A stretch of DNA of 64,000 bases from Thunnus maccoyii (taxonomy: Eukaryota; Chordata; Actinopteri; Scombriformes; Scombridae). Below the pieces are notes generated by a model that was not told the origin of the DNA, ran no database searches, and saw nothing but the letters and a program-made list of their open reading frames with translations. Shown here piece after piece: positions 1 to 39,758 of this stretch. Within the stretch, counting starts at the first letter, position 1; every line of letters begins with the position of its first letter. Location of the stretch: NCBI RefSeq assembly GCF_910596095.1, contig NC_056543.1, positions 19,793,542 through 19,857,541 on the forward strand, read 5' to 3'. The translations under genes were made by a program, and so were the position numbers.

Positions 1-1146
1 ATGGCCCTGCATCTTGAACTAAATGGGAAAAGATATGAAAATTTATGGAGCTGTATTTTGATCTAAATAAATATCACAGAGAAAATTACATGCTTGAGGC
101 ATCTGTTAACATGCAGCTGACTACTTGAAGCACTATGAATCATAACAGTCCTCTTCTTCTCCCCTCTGGAAACTGATTAATCACACAAACCCACTTTTTT
201 ATCATGTTTTAAGTATTTCCATGATGAATCTAACAATCCTTATCTTTTGACATGATTACATCAGATATGTGTTTGTTTGTGTTGGTCAGATTGCTAAAAT
301 GTTTGGAGGCCTCTAATGAATGGCCTCATTGAGAGAGAAAGCATTTAGTAGCTGAACTGTTGTTAAAGGTCAAAAACAAACGTGGCGTACAGTATGGGCA
401 TCCTAATGTGCAGCTGTGAGGCACAGACCTCAGCTGGGGAGGGGACGCATCAGGTCCTCCTGTCTCTCCAGCTGCTCCTCTGTTGCTTTTTGCACCCACA
501 TTGTGAGCACATCATGCAGTGTGTCTCTGTCCCTTCATCTATCTCATCATTCTCAACCTTTTCCTGCTGTCTGGCAACACACCACACGGTTGAGGATTGA
601 TGAGACTGGTCTGTTGGGAATTCTGCGAAGCTGACTGCATCCTTTAGTAGTAATTCTTGTGGTCCCTGCTCCCATACGCACACACACACACAACATCCTC
701 TCACATTCCTCTTTTTCTCTCTCTTCTCTCATCTCCCACCACCTCTGTCCCTCCCTCCCTCTGCCCCTCGCTCTGGCTCTCTCTGCCTCTCTCCAAAGCT
801 GTTGTTACTGTGCGGCTCCCGCACATCATTCCACCGCGATGGAAATTAAATGAAGGTGGCTTAACGCAGCTAACAGAGGCATGCTTTGAAGGATGTAACC
901 GGGGGAAGCTGCACTGCCAGATCCTTTTCCATGGGCTATGGATTTGCGCTGCTGAGGCGAGGACACAGCAATCACTCAGCCATGCAGAAGCCCAGACAAC
1001 AGGACTAATCTCTCCACCTGACTTGTGGAAGCTCCACTTTTTTTTTCTGAATTATTTATTCCCCGCTGCCAAAGACAGTGTGGGACAATGGAGCCAGAGT
1101 GAAGTAGATGGTAGATTTGTAGCCTTCACTGCAGTCTGCAGCACAC
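1..1146 (+). promoter_or_regulatory. frmpd4: Upstream flank and probable 5' UTR of frmpd4
   Basis: This stretch precedes the frmpd4 start codon at 1147. About 700-795 is a long C/T-rich tract with a short CA run near 677-690. No TATA box or obvious CpG-rich core is visible, so I cannot place the transcription start. Several upstream ATGs occur, for example one at 839 that opens a 4-codon reading frame. If they lie in the mature 5' UTR they could act as upstream ORFs. No other gene is visible here. The assignment as 5' UTR is an inference from position only. Confidence 0.4.
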
Positions 1147-29606
<28,460 letters not shown>

Positions 29607-29736
29607 ACTGTTGTTATTTTGTTCTGATTATTAATTTCAAAGCCATACATAAGAGACATGGGTTTTACAACCAATGTGAACTGCTGTAGAAAAAAATCTT
29701 GCCTTGTGTACACTATATTTTATTATGTAAAGTAAA

Positions 29737-29742
29737 AATAAA
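29737..29742 (+). terminator. frmpd4: Poly(A) signal of frmpd4
   Basis: AATAAA 131 nt after the long-form stop at 29606, inside an A/T-rich stretch. It is the first canonical signal downstream of the terminal exon. Confidence 0.7.
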
Positions 29743-31236
29743 ATTATATGAATCATTAAAGTTTTAAATAGATTATATTAAGGCCTCTATGAAGAAGCAT
29801 ACGACCCTCCTCCAAAATATATTATCTAATATTACATAATAAGGATTATTTTAATGATTTGTTGGTTATGTTAGGGGCTTAACATGTAGATTATCACAAT
29901 CTTATTAGTATTCTTGTTTATAAATTGTAAAAATATATATTATGTTAAAGAAATGCATACACTATATACAGCTCTAGACAAATCATTGCACAAGACAAGA
30001 CATGATCAAATTAAAGTAACATATATGACTTTTCATTTGCTGGATTCACCTTAATTTAATGAATACTTTCCACATGGACACAGTACTTTCCTGTTATTTT
30101 TTGTCAATATCATTAAAGAGATTAAAACTTTTTAAAAGTGTTATCTCCAATGATTCTTTGTCAATTTGTGTTTTTTTTGTTTTTGTCTTTTTTTGTGCAG
30201 TAGAACATGCAAATTCCCAATCATTAATTATGTTTTCAGTTGCTCAAGGAGCAATAAAGACAGAATAACAGAAGTTCAGAGAATGGCCTCTCTAGGTTGT
30301 GCAAGTTTGCTCCTAAAACTGCATTATTCATACAAAAAAATTGCTTGACCCCTGTTTAGTTTTATAACTATGTTTAATAATTCATCATTTTACCATTTAC
30401 TCAGGAGGTCTGAATGGTGGTAACGGTTTTTGCATTAATGATGATGATGGGCTGGAGAGAGTTTGCACAGTGTTATGTGTTTGAGACAAGCGCAGATTGC
30501 ATGATGCTTATGCATCTGAGTAAAAAATGTCACTTTGTCATCATTCCTTTTCACTATAAGAGGCTGATCAGGAAAATGTTTTTTTCTCTAAAACTACAGT
30601 ACATTCCTGCATTGGGTCTTTTCAAATAAAGGGCAAAACATTGACATGCTGTATATTGTCTGGACAAAACATGAGTGAAGGTGAATGTTACTCAGCTGTA
30701 TAGCCACAAAGCAGCCACAGATTACACAGGAGGATTCTGCTTGGTGCCAAAATAGCATGTTTACCATGTAAGCTGGTAAGCCTAGACTCAAGCATGGGTT
30801 TCACTTTCCTCTGCAGGATAATCAGAAATGAAACAGCTCTTTCCACTGGTTTTGGCCACTGAATAACCCACAACCCCTCCAGCTGTGCAATTATACCATA
30901 CTGTATTATCCTCAATCCTTATATACTAAAAAAAAACCCTCTCCATATTTATCTTAGCACTAAGCACATGTTGGCACCATTATATAACAAACAGCAATCA
31001 GTCAATCATTGTCAAAGAGAAATTGCGAAAGATGGAAGATTGTTTGGTTTGTGACAATAGGGAAGTGATACTGTCTAATTATACACACACTGGGCTAGCA
31101 CATCCACCTGTTACTTTCATCTCATCACCAAATGCAACACCTTCGAACTGATACAACGTTAGATTGCTTTCAGTGCTCGATCCAACTTGACAACAGAAAA
31201 CACAGCCGGACATCTTTTCAATCTCTCACGTGAACA
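29743..31236 (+). other. frmpd4-tlr7 intergenic region and tlr7 5' UTR
   Basis: About 1.5 kb of AT-rich DNA with no supportable gene; notably no prps2 exon is recognisable. The proximal part contains an interferon-response-like cluster (30797-30835), a TATATAA word at 30981 that could be a TATA box, and an ETS/PU.1-like word AGGGAAGTGA at about 31059-31068. The last few hundred bases before 31237 presumably form the tlr7 promoter and 5' UTR; the start site cannot be fixed. Confidence 0.5.
30797..30835. promoter_or_regulatory. tlr7: Candidate ISRE / PU.1-IRF cluster upstream of tlr7
   Basis: Read on the minus strand, 30797-30811 is GAGGAAAGTGAAACC, a full GAAANNGAAAC interferon-stimulated response element preceded by a GAGGAA ETS core. 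A second, + strand IRF-like word AGAAATGAAACA lies at 30824-30835. The pair is about 400-440 bp upstream of the tlr7 start codon. Matches to consensus are seen directly; function is inferred from the known interferon/IRF and PU.1 control of TLR7 in mammals. Confidence 0.45.
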
Positions 31237-34200
31237 ATGTTCTTCCACCTGGTGAGTGTCATTTATGTTCGTTCATATACTGTACAGTATTACTTATATA
31301 CTGTATCGATTTCATAAGTGGTGGAACAGCAGGTTGGCTTTAGTCAGAAGTGATGTAATCTTCATGGAGAAATGGAAAATGAAACGCTACCTCCCCCAGT
31401 TCCTAGTTGTGTTATGAAATCCTGCGAAAGCCATGCATTGCTCAAAATGTTTTTTAGCATGTTATTCTCAATACTGAATGTCCTGTTGAATGCTTGCTAT
31501 GTGTATTATGTATGTTTCCTCTTGCACACATTTCTCAGAGAGCTGCTTGTGTTTCTGTGCAGATGCATGTGGTACTGCTAGGCCTGTGGTGTTGTCCCTT
31601 CATATCAACGGCTAACATTTCGTACCCAAAAACTCTGCCATGTGACGTTAGTGAGGCCAACAACGGGAGCGTGGTGAAGGTGGACTGCACGGAAAGGAGC
31701 CTCAAAGATGTCCCTCGTGGCATCCCAAGAGATACCACCAATCTGACGCTCACCATCAACCATATTCCTAAATTAAATTCCACCTCCTTTCATGGTCTGG
31801 AGAACCTGACTGAGATTGACATGAGATGCAACTGTGTGCCCATCAAAATTGGCCCCAAGGACCGCATGTGCAAAAAGAGTGTGACAATAGAGGAAAATAC
31901 CTTTACCAGCCTGAGGAATCTACGAGCACTGTATTTAGATGGAAACCAGCTCTACGAGATACCTAAAGGGCTGCCATCAAATCTGATGCTGCTTAGCTTG
32001 GAAGTGAATCACATTTATAAAATTTTAAAAGCAAACCTCTCCAACATCAGAAATGTTGAGATGCTTTACCTCGGTCAAAATTGTTATTATCGTAACCCAT
32101 GCAATGAGTCCTACGCTATAGAGGATGGTGCATTCTTACAGCTTAATAATTTAACTTTGTTATCTCTTAAGTCAAATAACTTATCCTTTATTCCACATCA
32201 GCTACCCACAAGTCTGAAGGAGCTGTATCTCTACAATAATAACATTGAAAAGGTCACCGAGAAGGATTTCAAAAACTTAACTAACTTAGAGATTCTAGAT
32301 ATCAGCGGAAACTGTCCTCGGTGTTACAATGCCCCTTTCCCATGCAAGCCATGCCCAAATAATTTGCCATTACAAATCAGCAAGACAGCTTTTAAAATGT
32401 TGACAAAACTAAAGACGTTGCGCCTGCACAGTAACTCTCTAACACAGGTGCCGTCTGAATGGTTTACCAGCACAACAGAGCTGAGAGTACTTGACCTATC
32501 ATCAAACTTTTTAGCAAGAGAGATAGGAGTCACCACCTTCCCAAAATTCCTGGGCAAACTGGAAGAACTGGACCTTTCATTTAACTATGAGCTTCAGAGA
32601 TACCCTCAAACACTGAGACTGAGCTGCAGTTTTTCCTCCCTAGTATCCCTTAAAATTCTCAGATTAAAGGGCTTTGTGTTTCAGCAACTAAAAGCAGAGA
32701 GCATTGCTCCTTTAAAACCTTTACAAAACTTGGAAGTTTTAGATTTGGGCACAAACTTCATCAAAATGACAAACCTTAGCATCCTAATGGAATTGAAAAG
32801 CTTTAAAATAATATGTCTATCTGACAACAAAATATCTTCCCCCTCTGACGGGCAAGACACGGTTGGTTTCTCTGGAGGAGAGCCCTTGCTCTGGTCTCCC
32901 ATGTCGGCAGCAACTCAGTACCAAAATAAAGAAGTGAGAGAGATTCATTACTTCAGATATGATGAATATGCTCGCAGCTGCAAATACAAAGATAAAGAAC
33001 TTGGAGTTGTTACATCCTTTGTCAACAAAGAATGCAGTCAGTTTGGCAAAACCCTGGATGTAAGCAGGAACAACATTTTCTTCTTGCATTCGAGATTTTT
33101 AAATCTTAGAGAGCTGAGATGCCTTAATCTGTCTGGAAATGCAATGAGCCAAAGTCTGAATGGCTCTGAATTTACCTATCTGACTAATTTACAATATCTA
33201 GACTTCTCATCAAATCGCCTTGACCTGCTCTACCCCACTGCATTTCAAGAACTGAAAAATCTGGTCATCTTAGATATAAGTAACAACAACCACTATTTTG
33301 AATCCGAGGGCCTGACTCACATGCTTAATTTCACTAGAAATTTAAAAAATCTCAAGGTACTGCTTATGAACCACAACAAGATCTCGACCTCCACTAACAC
33401 AGAGATGGAGAGTCAATCTTTGGAGAGGCTGGAATTCAGAGATAACCGGTTAGATATATTGTGGAGAGATGGTGACACCAGATATTTCAATTATTTCAAG
33501 AAACTGCTTAATCTGACTGTCCTCGACATCTCACATAACAACCTCAATTTTATTCAAGATGAAGTAATCAGTGGTCTACCAGACAAGCTGTCTGACCTCT
33601 ACATCAAAAACAACAAACTAAATTCAGAATCCTTTCCTTGGCAGAAACTGCAACTTCTACGTTCTTTGCAAGTCTTAGATCTTAGTGGAAACAACTTAAT
33701 TGCTGTTCCGCGCATGCTGTCAAGCTGTACCAAATCTCTCAAGAAGCTCATTTTACATAAAAACAAAATCCTAAAACTCACGCCAGATTTTCTCAAGGAT
33801 GCCCACAACTTAAAATACTTGGATCTTAGTTTTAATCGCATAGAGCACATTGAAAAATCGAGCTTTCCAGATGATGTTGTTAATCAGATGGATATGCTGC
33901 TTTTGCACAACAATAGATTCCTGTGCACGTGCAATGCCACTTGGTTTGTCACATGGCTCAACAGGACCACCGTGACCATCCCCAGACTGGCCACAGACGT
34001 CACCTGTGCTGATCCAGGGGCACAAAGAGGTCATCCAGTGATCTCAGTGGACCTGCTGGCCTGCCAGCACAGCTACTTGTCAATCATCCTCTACACCCTA
34101 ATGACTTCCCTCATCCTCAGCTTCCTCACCCTGTCCATCTCCAGCCATCTCTTCCTGTGGGACGTCTGGTACATCTATCACTTCTGCCGGGCCAAGCTCA

Positions 34201-34715
34201 AGGGCTATAGCCGCCTGCAGTCCCAGAGTGAAGTCTACGATGCCTTTGTGATATACGACACACAAGATCCTGCAGTGTCAGAGTGGGTGATGAAGGAAAT
34301 GTGCGTCCACCTGGAGGACCGTGGAGACCGTCTCCTGACACTGTGTCTGGAGGAACGAGACTGGATCCCCGGGTGTCCCCTGATCGACAACCTCTCCCAG
34401 AGCATCCATAGGAGCAAGAGGACAGTGTTCGTTCTCACCAACAAATATATTAAAAGTGGGAATTTCAAGACAGCTTTCTACATGGCCCACCAAAGGCTGA
34501 TGGATGAAAAAAATGATGTCATCATATTGATCTTCTTGGAGAAAGTGCCTTGCAATTCAAAGTACCTGAGATTAAGGAAGAGACTGTATAAAAGGTCTCT
34601 CCTGGAGTGGCCAACAAATCCTCAAGCCCAGCCATACTTCTGGTTCACACTGAGAAGTGTATTAGCAACCGAAAGCCACAAACAATACAACAATCTCTTC
34701 AAAGAGACGCTGTAA
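31237..34715 (+). CDS. tlr7: Toll-like receptor 7
   Basis: Endosomal receptor for single-stranded RNA and guanosine-like ligands, signalling through MyD88. Exon 1 codes MFFHL (31237-31251, donor GTGAGT); exon 2 is 31563-34715 after a strong acceptor (TTTCTGTGCAG). The product is 1055 aa, against 1049 recalled for human TLR7. A signal peptide is followed by PKTLPCDV, then about 26 leucine-rich repeats. The cysteine-rich insertion GNCPRCYNAPFPC and the Z-loop (about residues 428-503) are present. Next come the LRR-CT (CTCNATW), one membrane helix (about 842-868) and a TIR domain (about 893-1040) with BB-loop RDWIPG. The pocket residues equivalent to human Asp555 and Thr586 are kept (NRLDLL, GLTHML). 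It ends KETL; human ends KETV. tlr8 follows about 550 bp downstream. The 5-codon first exon is inferred from the fit of ATG, donor, acceptor and signal peptide. Confidence 0.95.
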
Positions 34716-35266
34716 TGCCATTTATTGGTGACAGTGTAATACTTGGTTCCCTCTTAAATTGTAGATTCTTCTGAATGTATTTCTGTAAATGCATTACCAT
34801 GTTTAAATATCTCACCCTTTACGAGTAAGATTATGAAAATGATTGTGATATTAATGACTAATTGTGTGCTTTTTTAAAAAAAACAGAGGATTTTAATATT
34901 AATTTTGTCATTTTGAGATGGCAGAGAAACTAACAACGTTTTATCAAAAAGGGAAATGAAACTCAATGTACTTCTTCAATTCACATGCTACTTCCCAGAA
35001 CCTTGTTGCAGGAACCAGTCAGTTCGTTGTTTTAATGTGTGACTATAGTGACAGGGGTATTTTTAAGCATGTTATATATTGAAGATGAAGAACATTTAGA
35101 GTTTTAGTCCTGTAAGCTATACTGACTTGTGATTACTTGTGTGCACTGAAAAATGAAAACAGGCTTCATTTTTACAAATAGTTCATCTTTAAAATTGAAA
35201 AGTGCCAGCACATCACCTCTTGTCATTCAAGGATTATAAGGCATCAATATAGTAGCTGCATGCACA
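34716..35266 (+). other. tlr7 3' UTR / tlr8 promoter interval
   Basis: Only 551 bp separate the tlr7 stop from the proposed tlr8 start codon. No AATAAA or ATTAAA is present here. An IRF-like element lies at 34952-34963. The interval must serve as tlr7 3' UTR, tlr8 promoter and tlr8 5' UTR at the same time unless tlr8 starts elsewhere. Confidence 0.55.
34952..34963 (+). promoter_or_regulatory. tlr8: Candidate ISRE upstream of tlr8
   Basis: GGAAATGAAACT fits the IRF-type consensus GRAANNGAAACT. It is about 305 bp upstream of the proposed tlr8 ATG. The match is direct; regulatory use is inferred. Confidence 0.4.
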
Positions 35267-36053
35267 ATGGTGAGTTTCATTGATTAAGTTTTCTCTGTAC
35301 TTTTTGAAGCTTGGCTTTATGTATAGCAGGGAACAGATTTGTCTACAGAAAATGTGTTGAAATATTTTGATTTATCTTACTGATGAATGTTTTTAGAGCA
35401 CATCATCGTTAGTTTTTAGAAAATGTATGTTTCTGCATCATAATATTTAATTTTTCATAAAGATAATGCTTGTGCTAAGAACTCTATAGCACTAGATAAT
35501 TAGGGACGCAACAATCCAATGCACGGCATTGGCTCTGATACTGACTGTGTTAAGTGAATCAGGTATTGGCCAGATGTGACCGATATGCTTTTTTTTTTTT
35601 TTGATAAAATTCAAATTCAATGTTTCAGCTATCAGTTGCAGTTCCTTCTGTCATTGCACACAGAAGCAATCCATGGCACCAAGTTACCTTAATGAAGCAC
35701 ATAAATTTTAAATTCGGGATAAGAAATCACCAGTATCTGATTGGCAGATACTCTGAGTTGAGGTTTCGTAATAGGTATTGGCAGAGAAAAGTTAGGTGGG
35801 TGCATTCCTATAGATAATACATGGTCTAACTCTGTACACATTTATTTTACTCTAAAGAGTGTTCACATACCTTCCACTGTTTTTCATTTTTAATAATGGA
35901 GTGTTCTACAGTAAATAACTGAAATAAATACATTAAAAGTTTAAACATGAATGTGTGGAAAATATTAACTCACATCCTCTTTGTTCTTTTAGAATTACCT
36001 TCCACTTTTAGAGAGCAACAGTTAATTCTTCTAATAGTTAGTTATTCTAATTG

Positions 36054-36142
<89 letters not shown>

Positions 36143-39100
36143 TGAATTGAATTGAATATATTAGATTGAATTAATTCTGTCAGGCAGACAAGTGAAACAT
36201 TGTTCAAACCCAAATCATATGTATATATATGAGTAAAATCATTTGAATACCTTACAGCTACTTATGGTGAAATAAAGGAGAAACTGAATGTTAAGAGTGT
36301 AACATGGAAAATAGGGCAGTTATCCTAGTTGAGTGTCATTTAACTTACATACTACTGCCACCTGCTGGATACAGTTGATACCTTTCTGAAAATAAATTTT
36401 CCAAGCTTAATATAACACAAAATTTACGACATCCTGTATTACAAGTTACTCCATTTGACTAATTGTATTGTTTATTTACAGGGTTTCACATGTTGGGTGC
36501 ACTGGCTGCTGCTCTGTCTGTGTTGCCATTATGAGATCCAGCATGCTGCTTGTAAACCTGCATGGATGTCACGGAAGTTCCCTTGTGATGTCACAGCCTA
36601 CAATACCTCAAAGATCGTATTTGACTGTAAAGGCCGTCGTCTGCATAGGGTACCTTATGGGATAACCAGTAATGCTACAGAGCTCAACTTATCAGAAAAT
36701 GGCATCAAAAATATTTCAGTTAATGCATTTTCTAATCTCATGAATCTCACTTTTCTCAATCTCGCCTGGGCAAACAAGAACAAAGGAATGACCATTGATG
36801 CGGATGCTTTCAAAAATCTGACAAAACTGCGTGAACTGAGATTGAGTGGCAATTGTCTGAGAGAAGTTCCTCGCAATCTCCCTCTCACTTTGGAAGTCCT
36901 TGAACTAAACAATAACAAGATTATGTTGGATAACATGAGCCTTGCCGGCTTAACAAACGTGACAAAACTATGGTTATCCAAAAACTGCTACAGCTGGAAT
37001 CCCTGTGGGAAATCTGTCATTATTGTAGAAGACAGTTTTGCAGTTATGACCAAATTGCAGGCTCTGGACTTGTCCTTCAACAACTTAACCCGAGTTCCCA
37101 AAGGATTACCCCACTCATTACACATGATAAAGCTGGGTTCTAACCAAATACAGTACATATCTGAAGATGATTTCCGTGGGCTACATGATTTAAAAGCCCT
37201 AAAAATACAAGGGAACTGTCCAAGATGTCAAAATGCTCCATATCCCTGTGTTCCCTGCCCAAACATTTCTCTTAGCATCCATCCTAATGCATTTCATGAT
37301 CTAACACAGCTTGAGATACTGCACCTGGGAGGAAACTCACTGACCTACCTGAATGCCTCCTGGTTTGAGAGCCTGAGCTGCCTTAAACAATTGTTCCTCT
37401 CATTTAACTTCTTACAAAAACCAATAACTGAGGAGGCGACATTTCTAAAATACCTTCCCAGGCTAGAAAAAATTGATCTCTCTTTCAACTATGCACTCAA
37501 GATATACCCTCAAACATTAAATCTTTCTCAAGAATTTTCAAATCTAAAGTCGCTTAGAACTTTGCATCTGGAGGGTTTGGTCTTTAAGCAAATTGGACCA
37601 GGAACACTCAGACCTTTGTACAAGCTCAAAAATCTGTCTGCGCTCAATCTGGGGACTAATTTCATTTTCATGTCTGACTCCACCATATTCAGCCAATTCT
37701 CCAACCTGAAAATGATATACCTAGCAGAAAACAGGCTGTATCCCACTCCGTCGACAAGACCCCCACCTCCAAGTGACGGATACAATCAGAGGCCGGACCA
37801 TTCTGTTCCACCACTCTTAAAACCCCATCCAAAAGACTTTTCTTATGAGATATCACGCAGTCTCATCAAGAAAGAGTGTTTTGACTCTGGACGGGTGCTA
37901 ATTCTCAGTTCAAATAATCTGTTCTTCATTTCTCCAGAGCAGTTTTATGGTTATGGAAACATTGCATGTCTCAACCTCTCGGGAAATGGATTTTCAGCAG
38001 CACTTAATGGAACAGAATTCTCCTCACTGCCTAATCTGACATACCTGGACCTGTCATACAATAAGATTGATCTAGCCTACGACCACGCCTTCAACGAACT
38101 AAAGAAACTGCAAGTGCTAGACCTCAGTCACAATCCTCACTACTTTAAGGCGTATGGGATAACAAATAATTTAAATTTTTTAAAAAACCTGCCTGTTCTG
38201 AGAGTGCTGAATATGAGCCACAACTCCATTTCCACATTATCGACAAAAGAAATGCACAGCAGATCATTAGCAGAACTTCAGTTTGAAAATAATAACCTTG
38301 GGACTCTTTGGAAAGAAAGGGATGGCTCATATAAAGCACTTTTCGCTAATCTTACCAATTTGACAATTTTAGATATATCCCGCAACAACATTGTAAAGAT
38401 TCCAGAAAATGTTTACGAATTTTTGCCACGTAACCTCACATTACTTCGCATAAGTCATAACTCTCTTACTGATTTTAAATGGGACAAACTGGAGGGTTTC
38501 TGTCAACTTCAAATTTTAGATCTGAGCTTCAATGCTTTATCTAACGTGACAGGTATGAACTCAAACGCCACGCACACTTTGACTTTCCTCGACCTGAGTC
38601 ATAATCAAATTTTCCACTTGGACGATGGCTTTTTAAGTGGTGCGAAAAGCCTTCAGACACTTAGCCTTAGCTACAACAAACTGACTGTCATAAATCAATC
38701 CACCTTCCAGCCAGGACCTGAGAGTCACATTCAAACTTTGCTTTTGTGGAGAAACCCATTTCAATGTACCTGTGATTCATTAGATTTCATTCTGTGGATT
38801 GAAAACAGCGATGTAAAGATCCCGAGACTAACCACTGATGTAGCATGTGTCACACCAGAAAACAAGAGGGGTCTAGCACTGATATACTTTGACATCAACC
38901 AGTGTGTAAATGACAGTCAGGCATTCTTGATCTACATTCTCACAAGTTCCTTCATTATTGTTTTCATGTCTGTGGCAACAGTTGCTCATTTATTTTACTG
39001 GGATGCTTCTTATGTCCTACATTATGTGAAAGCTAAACTGAAGGGATACAGTCCCTTGGACTCACCAGACAGTGCTTATGATGTGTTTGTGACTTATGAC

Positions 39101-39562
39101 ACCAGAGACACACATGTGTCTGAGTGGGTGATGAGGAATCTGCGGGTGAAACTGGAAGAGGAAGGAGAGAAGCATCTTCCTCTGTGTCTGGAGGAGAGGG
39201 ATTGGCCTCCCGGAGTCCCACTGGTAGACAACCTCACTCAGAGCATCCGCTACAGTCGCAAGACCCTGTTTGTCTTAACGGAGGGCTACGTTAAGACTGG
39301 AGTTTTCAAGTTGGCAATGTATCTGGCCCATCAAAGACTGCTTGATGAAAATGTGGATGTGATCGTGCTGCTGATGCTGGAGCCTGTGCTGCAGCACTCT
39401 CACTTCCTGCGCCTAAGGAGGAGATTGTGTGGGAAAAGCATTGTGGAGTGGCCAAGAACAGCAGCCGCAGAGCCCTGGTTTTGGCAAAACCTGAGAAATG
39501 TTGTTAGAGTAGACAATCAGGTGATATACAACAAGACCTACTCAAAGTACTTCAACAGGTGA
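35267..39562 (+). CDS. tlr8: Toll-like receptor 8
   Basis: Endosomal RNA/uridine sensor, sister of TLR7. The main exon is 36482-39562 (after acceptor TTTATTTACAG). I place the start at 35267-35269, where ATG is followed directly by donor GTGAGT in matching phase 0. The product is then 1027 aa, starting MGFTCWVHWLLLCLCC, a good signal peptide. The ectodomain has about 26 leucine-rich repeats, the GNCPRCQNAPYPC insertion, a proline-rich Z-loop (about residues 420-465) and an LRR-CT (CTCDSLD). A membrane helix (about 815-841) and a TIR domain (about 864-1012) with BB-loop RDWPPG follow. The features that favour TLR8 over TLR7 are position, the AMYLAHQRLLDEN and EPVLQHSHFLRLRRRLC segments, and the C-terminal DNQVIYNKTY. 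The ATG-only exon is an inference; the rest is certain. Confidence 0.93.
35501..35810. mobile_element. Non-autonomous hAT-type element in tlr8 intron 1
   Basis: The left end TAGGGACGCAACAATCCAAT and the right end GGGTGCATTCCTA are inverted repeats of the well-known TAGGGATGCA... hAT terminus. The element is flanked by a perfect 8-bp duplication TAGATAAT (35493-35500 and 35811-35818), the length made by hAT transposases. 310 bp, no coding capacity. Confidence 0.88.
35923..35928 (+). terminator. First AATAAA downstream of tlr7
   Basis: This is the first canonical poly(A) hexamer after the tlr7 stop codon, 1.2 kb away and inside the proposed tlr8 intron 1. It could serve tlr7 only if the tlr7 3' UTR runs through the tlr8 start exon. 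It may also be fortuitous in AT-rich sequence. Confidence 0.25.
36058..36144. repeat. Compound (AT)n(AC)n microsatellite in tlr8 intron 1
   Basis: About 50 nt of AT dinucleotides pass into about 25 nt of AC and back to a short AT run. It lies about 340 bp before the main tlr8 exon. The length is likely polymorphic. Confidence 0.95.
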
Positions 39563-39758
39563 AGCAGGATAAAGATCAATGACAACTGTGTGGGAATAAT
39601 TTATAACTTGAGCTTGTTTTGAATGTTCTATTTCAACATTGATCTTTCTCTGCCTGGGACTCAATGGAAGACAACTAAAGACATTATTTCATAATTTTTG
39701 CTGATACAGTTACAATGATGAATCTTTGGTAATTTGTGTGTCAATATTACAGTACATG

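Noticed and set aside
31494-31562. Upstream ATG giving TLR7 a longer N-terminus
   Set aside because: These bases lie in the intron before a strong acceptor; using the 5-codon exon gives a normal signal peptide and typical length.
36455-36481. ATG at 36455 as the TLR8 start
   Set aside because: It lies within the pyrimidine-rich acceptor region; the ATG-donor at 35267 with phase 0 fits better, although it remains unproven.
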